DNA from: Hyphomicrobiales bacterium
GTDB taxonomy: Bacteria; Pseudomonadota; Alphaproteobacteria; Rhizobiales; Beijerinckiaceae
Assembly (NCBI GenBank): GCA_027489835.1
Contig: JAIXZF010000210.1
Location: forward strand, 1-9,793
Length of the DNA stretch: 9,793 bases
Direction of reading: 5' to 3'
In this document: positions 6,157 to 9,793 of the stretch, piece after piece
Layout: each line of letters starts with the position of its first letter
Position numbering within the stretch: position 1 is the stretch's first letter
Made by a program: the position numbers and the translations under genes
Notes under the pieces: model-generated
Databases searched by the model: none
What the model saw: the letters and a program-made list of their open reading frames with translations, nothing else
What the model was told of the DNA's origin: nothing

Positions 6157-7491
6157 ATGCGTCTGTCGCGCTATTTCCTGCCCATCCTGCGCGACACGCC
6201 CAAGGAGGCCGAGATCATCTCGCACCGGCTGATGCTGCGTGCGGGCATGATCCGCCAACAGGCGGCCGGCAGCTACACGCTGCTGCCGCTGGGCCTGCGC
6301 ACGCTCAACAAGGTCAACGCCATCATCCGCGAGGAGCAGAACCGCTCCGGCGCGGTCGAGTTGCTGATGCCGACGATCCAGTCGGCCGAATTGTGGCGCG
6401 AGAGCGGGCGCTATGACGCCTATGGCAAGGAGATGCTGCGCATCAAGGACCGCCACGAGCGCGAGATGCTCTTCGGCCCCACCAACGAGGAAATGATCAC
6501 GGAGATCTTCAGGTCGTACGTGAAGTCCTACCGCGAACTGCCGCTGAACCTTTATCATATCCAGTGGAAGTTCCGGGACGAGGTGAGGCCACGCTTCGGC
6601 GTGATGCGCGGGCGCGAATTCCTGATGAAGGACGCCTACTCCTTCGATCTCGACCAGGCCGGCGCGGTGCATGCCTACAACAAGATGTTCGTGGCCTATC
6701 TGCGGACCTTCGAGCGGCTCGGCCTGAAGTCGATCCCAATGCGCGCCGACACCGGCCCCATTGGCGGCAACCTCAGCCACGAGTTCATCATCCTCGCCGC
6801 GACCGGCGAGAGCGAGGTGTTCTGCCACAAGGACTTCCTCGAATTCCCGGTGCCGCCCGCCGATGTGAACTTCGACGACGTGGCCGGCATCCAGGGCATC
6901 GTGAACAAGTGGACATCGCTCTATGCGGCGACGTCCGAAATGCACGAGGAAGCGGCGTATCAGGCCATCCCCGAGGCCTCGCGCGTTTCGGCGCGCGGCA
7001 TCGAGGTCGGCCATATTTTCTACTTCGGCACCAAGTACTCGGACCCGATGGGCGCCACCGTGGCCGGCCCGGACGGCAAGGATGCCAGCGTGCACATGGG
7101 TTCCTACGGCATTGGCCCGACGCGGCTGCTCGCGGCGATCATCGAGGCGAGCCATGACGAGGCCGGCATCATCTGGCCCGAGGCGATCGCGCCCTTCACG
7201 GTCTCGCTGCTCAACCTGAAGGTCGGCGACGCCGCCGTCGACGGGGTCTGCGCCGAGCTCTACGCCGGCCTGACGGCGGCCGGCATCGACACGCTCTACG
7301 ACGACCGCGACGAGCGGCCGGGCGCGAAGTTCATCGTCAACGACCTGATCGGCTCGCCCTGGCAGCTGATCGTCGGCCCCAAGAGCCTTGGCGAGGGCAA
7401 GGTCGAGCTGAAGCGCCGCGCCACCGGCGAGCGCGAGTTGATGTCGCCCGCAGCCGCGCTGGATCGGCTGGCCGGGGCATCGCGGCCCTGA
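6157..7491 (+). CDS. proS: Prolyl-tRNA synthetase, short form
   Basis: A 444-residue class II synthetase that charges tRNA-Pro with proline. Seen: TNEE (109-112), motif 2 region FRDEVRPRFG with RGREFLMKDAYSFD (139-164), motif 3 GSYGIGPTRL (315-324), and a C-terminal anticodon-binding domain from about 347 containing YDDRDERPGAKF. E. coli-type ProRS is about 570 residues with an editing insertion of roughly 180 residues between motifs 2 and 3. Here only a short spacer (about 223-280) takes its place, as known for alphaproteobacterial ProRS. Clearing of Ala-tRNA-Pro would then need a separate ProXp-ala or YbaK-type protein, none of which is in the window. The ATG at 6157 has CAGG (6147-6150) 6 bases and AGGA (6141-6144) 12 bases upstream. 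The 119-base gap after coaD holds no gene but may carry the promoter. The stop TGA shares its A with the lolC ATG. Confidence 0.97.
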   Translation: MRLSRYFLPILRDTPKEAEIISHRLMLRAGMIRQQAAGSYTLLPLGLRTLNKVNAIIREEQNRSGAVELLMPTIQSAELWRESGRYDAYGKEMLRIKDRHEREMLFGPTNEEMITEIFRSYVKSYRELPLNLYHIQWKFRDEVRPRFGVMRGREFLMKDAYSFDLDQAGAVHAYNKMFVAYLRTFERLGLKSIPMRADTGPIGGNLSHEFIILAATGESEVFCHKDFLEFPVPPADVNFDDVAGIQGIVNKWTSLYAATSEMHEEAAYQAIPEASRVSARGIEVGHIFYFGTKYSDPMGATVAGPDGKDASVHMGSYGIGPTRLLAAIIEASHDEAGIIWPEAIAPFTVSLLNLKVGDAAVDGVCAELYAGLTAAGIDTLYDDRDERPGAKFIVNDLIGSPWQLIVGPKSLGEGKVELKRRATGERELMSPAAALDRLAGASRP

Positions 7492-8762
7492 TGGTGGATC
7501 TTCCCTCCGACACGCGCCCGTTTGCCCGCTTCGAGTGGCTGCTGGCCTCGCGTTATCTGCGCACGCGCCGCCGCGAGGGGTTCGTGTCGGTCATCGCCGG
7601 CTTCTCCTTCCTCGGCATCATGCTGGGAGTCGCCACGCTGATCATCGTGCTTTCGGTCATGAACGGCTTCCGCAAGGAGTTGCTGGACAAGATCGTGGGC
7701 GTGAACGGCCATATCTTCCTCACCCCGATCGAACGGCCGCTGGATGACTACGCCGAGGTGTCGGCCAAGCTGATGGCGGTGAGGGGCGTGACGCTGGCCA
7801 TCCCCATGGTCGAGGGCCAGGCGCTGGCGTCATCGCAATATGGCAACAGCGGCGTGCTGGTTCGCGGCATGCGAGAGATGGACATCAAGCGCATACCGTT
7901 CATCGCAGGCAATGTCCGGCAGGGCGGGCTCGACGGCTTCGACGGCGCGGGCGGCGTCGCCATCGGCGCGCGGCTGGCGCAGACGCTGTCGGTGCGGGCC
8001 GGCGACAGCATCACCATCATCAGCCCGCGCGGCGCTTCGACGCCGTTCGGCACAGCGCCCCGCATCAAGGCCTATCCCGTCACTGCCGTGTTCGAGATCG
8101 GCATGTCGGAATTCGACGGCACCTTCGTCTTCATGCCGCTCGGCGAGGCCCAGGCCTATTTCAACCGCGATGACGACGTGAACGTCATCGAGGTCTTCAT
8201 CGAGAACGCCGACCGAACGCAGCAGGTGCGCGACGCCATCGAGGCCAACGCACCGCGCCCCCTCGTGCTGACGGACTGGCGGCAGCGCAACCGCACCTTC
8301 TTCTCGGCGCTGGAGGTGGAACGCAACGTGATGTTCCTGATCCTGATGCTGATCGTGCTGGTGGCGGCGCTGAACATCGTTTCGGGCCTGATCATGCTCG
8401 TGAAGGACAAAAGCTCCGACATCGCCATCCTGCGCACGATGGGCGCGACGCGCGGGGCGATCCTGCGCATCTTCCTGATCACCGGAGCCTCGATCGGCGT
8501 CGTCGGCACGCTGGCGGGCTTCGGGCTCGGCCTGTTCATCTGCGCCAACATCCAGTCGATCCAGGATTTCGTCTCGCGCATGAGCGGCACGCAGCTTTGG
8601 GATCCGACCGTGCGCTTCCTGACGGAAATCCCCGCGCAGACTAACCCAACCGAGGTCGCGGCGGTGGTGGGCATGGCGCTCGTCCTGTCACTGCTCGCGA
8701 CGCTGTATCCGGCCTGGCGCGCGGCCCGGCTCGATCCCGTCGAGGCGCTGCGCTATGGCTGA
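7491..8762 (+). CDS. lolC: Lipoprotein-releasing ABC transporter permease, LolC/E family
   Basis: A 423-residue inner-membrane permease that, with LolD, extracts outer-membrane lipoproteins from the inner membrane and hands them to LolA. The topology is the MacB/LolC type: a cytoplasmic N-terminus with SRYLRTRRREGFVSVIA leading to TM1 (about 34-58), a large periplasmic domain (about 60-275), then TM2 (about 280-303), TM3 (325-352) and TM4 (388-408). The end is the family signature PAWRAARLDPVEALRYG. KSSDIAILRTMGATRG (about 307-322) is the coupling-helix region that contacts LolD. Only one permease gene is present, so the complex probably uses two copies of it (a LolF-like arrangement) rather than a LolC-LolE pair; whether it should be named lolC, lolE or lolF is open. 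Its ATG overlaps the proS stop by one base and its 3' end overlaps lolD by 8 bases, which indicates coupled translation. Confidence 0.93.
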   Translation: MVDLPSDTRPFARFEWLLASRYLRTRRREGFVSVIAGFSFLGIMLGVATLIIVLSVMNGFRKELLDKIVGVNGHIFLTPIERPLDDYAEVSAKLMAVRGVTLAIPMVEGQALASSQYGNSGVLVRGMREMDIKRIPFIAGNVRQGGLDGFDGAGGVAIGARLAQTLSVRAGDSITIISPRGASTPFGTAPRIKAYPVTAVFEIGMSEFDGTFVFMPLGEAQAYFNRDDDVNVIEVFIENADRTQQVRDAIEANAPRPLVLTDWRQRNRTFFSALEVERNVMFLILMLIVLVAALNIVSGLIMLVKDKSSDIAILRTMGATRGAILRIFLITGASIGVVGTLAGFGLGLFICANIQSIQDFVSRMSGTQLWDPTVRFLTEIPAQTNPTEVAAVVGMALVLSLLATLYPAWRAARLDPVEALRYG

Positions 8763-9462
8763 GGTGGGGACGGACGACACCATCGTGCCGGCGCTGTTCC
8801 TTAGCCAGGTGGACCGCAGCTATCCGCAGAGCGATGCCTCGCTCGACATCCTGCAGAAGGCGGATTTCGCCCTCTGGCCGGGCGAGATGGTGGCGCTCGT
8901 CGCGCCTTCCGGCACCGGCAAGTCCACGCTGCTGCATGTGGCGGGCCTGCTGGAACACCCTGACGAAGGCGAGGTGTTTATCGGGGGGGCGCCGACGGCC
9001 AAGCTCGATGACGCCGAGCGGACGCGCCTGCGCCGCACGGAGATCGGCTTCGTCTACCAGTTCCACCATCTGCTGCCCGAATTCTCCGCGCTGGAGAACG
9101 TGGTGATGCCCCAGCTCATCCGCGGACTCGGAACGCGCGAGGCGCGGAAGAGGGCGACGGACCTGCTGGAGTTCCTCGGCCTCGGCCAGCGGCTCAAGCA
9201 CCGCCCCGGCGAGCTTTCCGGCGGCGAGCAGCAACGCGTGGCCATCGCCCGCGCCGTCGCCAACGCGCCGCGCCTGCTGCTGGCGGACGAGCCAACCGGC
9301 AACCTCGACCCCGGCACCTCCAAGCACGTCTTCCGCACGCTGACGGCGCTGGTGCGCGCCTCGGGGCTCGGTGCCCTCGTCGCCACGCACAATCTCGAGC
9401 TCGCGGCCCAGATGGACCGCCGCGTGACGATCCGGGGCGGGCAGGTCGTCTCGCTCGACTAA
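8755..9462 (+). CDS. lolD: Lipoprotein-releasing ABC transporter ATP-binding protein
   Basis: A 235-residue ATPase that powers lipoprotein release by the Lol complex at the cytoplasmic face of the inner membrane. Domains in order: Walker A APSGTGKST (50-58, Ala instead of the usual first Gly), Q-loop Gln102 in VYQFHHLLPEFSALENV, which is the LolD/MacB-type form, signature LSGGEQQRVA (154-163), Walker B LLLADEP (174-180), D-loop NLD, and switch His212 in ATHN. Length is normal for LolD (about 230). The ATG lies inside the last codons of the permease gene (8-base overlap), so the two proteins are made together. The N-terminal 10 or so residues are variable, as expected when the start is inside the preceding gene. 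No clear terminator follows; the next 110 bases turn AT-rich. Confidence 0.95.
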   Translation: MAEVGTDDTIVPALFLSQVDRSYPQSDASLDILQKADFALWPGEMVALVAPSGTGKSTLLHVAGLLEHPDEGEVFIGGAPTAKLDDAERTRLRRTEIGFVYQFHHLLPEFSALENVVMPQLIRGLGTREARKRATDLLEFLGLGQRLKHRPGELSGGEQQRVAIARAVANAPRLLLADEPTGNLDPGTSKHVFRTLTALVRASGLGALVATHNLELAAQMDRRVTIRGGQVVSLD

Positions 9463-9515
9463 GCTGTCGGATTAACCACGAGTCGCGACGGCGGACCGGG
9501 CTGCCTTTGCCGGCG

Positions 9516-9544
9516 TTGATTCAAGAACAAAACAGATACATAAA
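9516..9544 (+). promoter_or_regulatory. Possible sigma-70-type promoter
   Basis: TTGATT (9516-9521) and CATAAA (9539-9544) are 17 bases apart in the only clearly AT-rich stretch of the window (about 9515-9562), just before the 34-codon ORF. The -35 element matches well and the -10 element poorly. The sharp composition change supports a control region more than the exact boxes do. The rest of 9463-9572 shows no gene. Confidence 0.3.
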
Positions 9545-9572
9545 GGGACATAGCAGAAACAAGGAGCGCAAC

Positions 9573-9677
9573 ATGACCCGCCGCCTCGTCGCTGGACTGA
9601 CCGAAATGGCATCGCTCGGCGCCTTCATCGCCATGATCCTCACCTGGGCCGCGATCTTCTCCGGCCCCGGCGTCTGA
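9573..9677 (+). CDS. 34-residue predicted single-span membrane protein
   Basis: A short ORF of 34 codons, below the size cut-off of many gene finders. It starts ATG, with a near-perfect Shine-Dalgarno AAGGAG (9561-9566) at the ideal 6-base spacing, and ends with TGA. The N-terminus MTRRLVAGLTE is basic, residues about 12-29 (MASLGAFIAMILTWAAIF) form one hydrophobic helix, and the end is SGPGV. By the positive-inside rule the N-terminus would be cytoplasmic. No family is recognised. It lies 110 bases after lolD, behind an AT-rich possible promoter, and 101 bases before the next gene start. It could be a free-standing small membrane protein or, less likely, a leader ORF; no amino-acid run typical of attenuation peptides is present. 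The ribosome-binding site and the membrane-helix pattern make it more than chance, but expression is not shown. Confidence 0.65.
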   Translation: MTRRLVAGLTEMASLGAFIAMILTWAAIFSGPGV

Positions 9678-9743
9678 GCAACGCCAAGCGGGCTCCGGTC
9701 TCACGGCCGGGGACAAGCCGCTTGTTGCGACTCGACCCGGAGC
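9678..9743 (+). repeat. GC-rich nested hairpin with a competing alternative helix
   Basis: Directly after the small ORF, GCAAC (9678-9682) pairs with GTTGC (9724-9728), AAGCGG (9686-9691) with CCGCTT (9718-9723), and CTCCGG (9693-9698) with CCGGGG (9707-9712, one G-U pair). Together they fold as one long interrupted stem. GCTCCGG (9692-9698) is also perfectly complementary to CCGGAGC (9737-9743), which would break the inner helix. No T run follows, so it is not a standard intrinsic terminator. It may be an RNA 3' end, a leader of the next gene, or a by-product of high GC. Confidence 0.4.
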
Positions 9744-9778
9744 GGGGAGGGGCGCGATAGTCCGGGCAGGAGAGCTTC

Positions 9779-9793
9779 ATGCCCGCGATTCCA
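9779..9793 (+). CDS. Start of the next gene (five codons; dnaE suspected from gene order)
   Basis: ATG at 9779 follows AGGAG (9768-9772) by 6 bases and opens MPAIP before the window ends. The good ribosome-binding site supports a real start. Five residues do not identify the protein. In related Hyphomicrobiales the DNA polymerase III alpha subunit gene dnaE commonly follows proS-lolC-lolD, so that is the best guess from context alone. Confidence 0.5.

Noticed and set aside
6121..7155. A 344-codon minus-strand frame opposite proS
   Set aside because: His/Ala/Arg-rich shadow of proS with no motif.
9525..9539. Possible alphaproteobacterial LexA box, GAAC-N7-ATAC
   Set aside because: The consensus direct repeat is GAAC-N7-GAAC; the second half matches at only two of four bases, so it is not supported.
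9459..9716. An 85-codon minus-strand frame after lolD
   Set aside because: It overlaps the + strand small ORF, which has the far better ribosome-binding site and a coherent membrane helix; the minus translation shows no motif.

Overview
This window reads as ordinary chromosomal backbone from a GC-rich alphaproteobacterium, most likely of the order Hyphomicrobiales. The genus cannot be fixed from the sequence; a Bosea/Chelatococcus/Methylobacterium-like lineage is a guess. The evidence is the uniformly high GC with strong third-position bias, a short prolyl-tRNA synthetase without the inserted editing domain, a single LolC/E-type permease beside LolD, and the order proS-lolC-lolD followed by a new gene start. 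All genes are on the + strand. I see no transposase, integrase, tRNA, rRNA, CRISPR array or phage gene, and no clear sign of horizontal transfer.

Layout. Positions 1-420 hold the 3' end of uvrA (nucleotide excision repair). Its stop overlaps the start of a PPM/PP2C-type protein phosphatase gene (417-1271). After a terminator-like hairpin comes gyrA (1384-4131), which starts with TTG. The roughly 90 bases after gyrA are crowded with inverted repeats. The last and largest is a 40-base dyad (4183-4222) that contains both the ribosome-binding site and the start codon of a small secreted protein of unknown function (4217-4690). Next come a HAD-family phosphatase (4796-5467, GTG start) and coaD (5537-6037, coenzyme A synthesis).

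From 6157 a tight, translationally coupled block runs proS, lolC, lolD, with 1-base and 8-base overlaps. LolC and LolD together form the inner-membrane ABC machine that releases lipoproteins to the LolA chaperone. After lolD an AT-rich patch leads to a 34-codon ORF (9573-9677) with a strong Shine-Dalgarno sequence and a single predicted membrane span. A GC-rich stretch with competing hairpins follows, and a new gene starts at 9779; its identity is not visible, but dnaE is the usual neighbour.

No new multi-gene system is visible. The items most worth a second look are the dyad over the start codon at 4183-4222, the unlisted 34-residue ORF and the structured stretch after it, the PPM phosphatase coupled to uvrA, and glutamine at the quinolone-contact position of GyrA.
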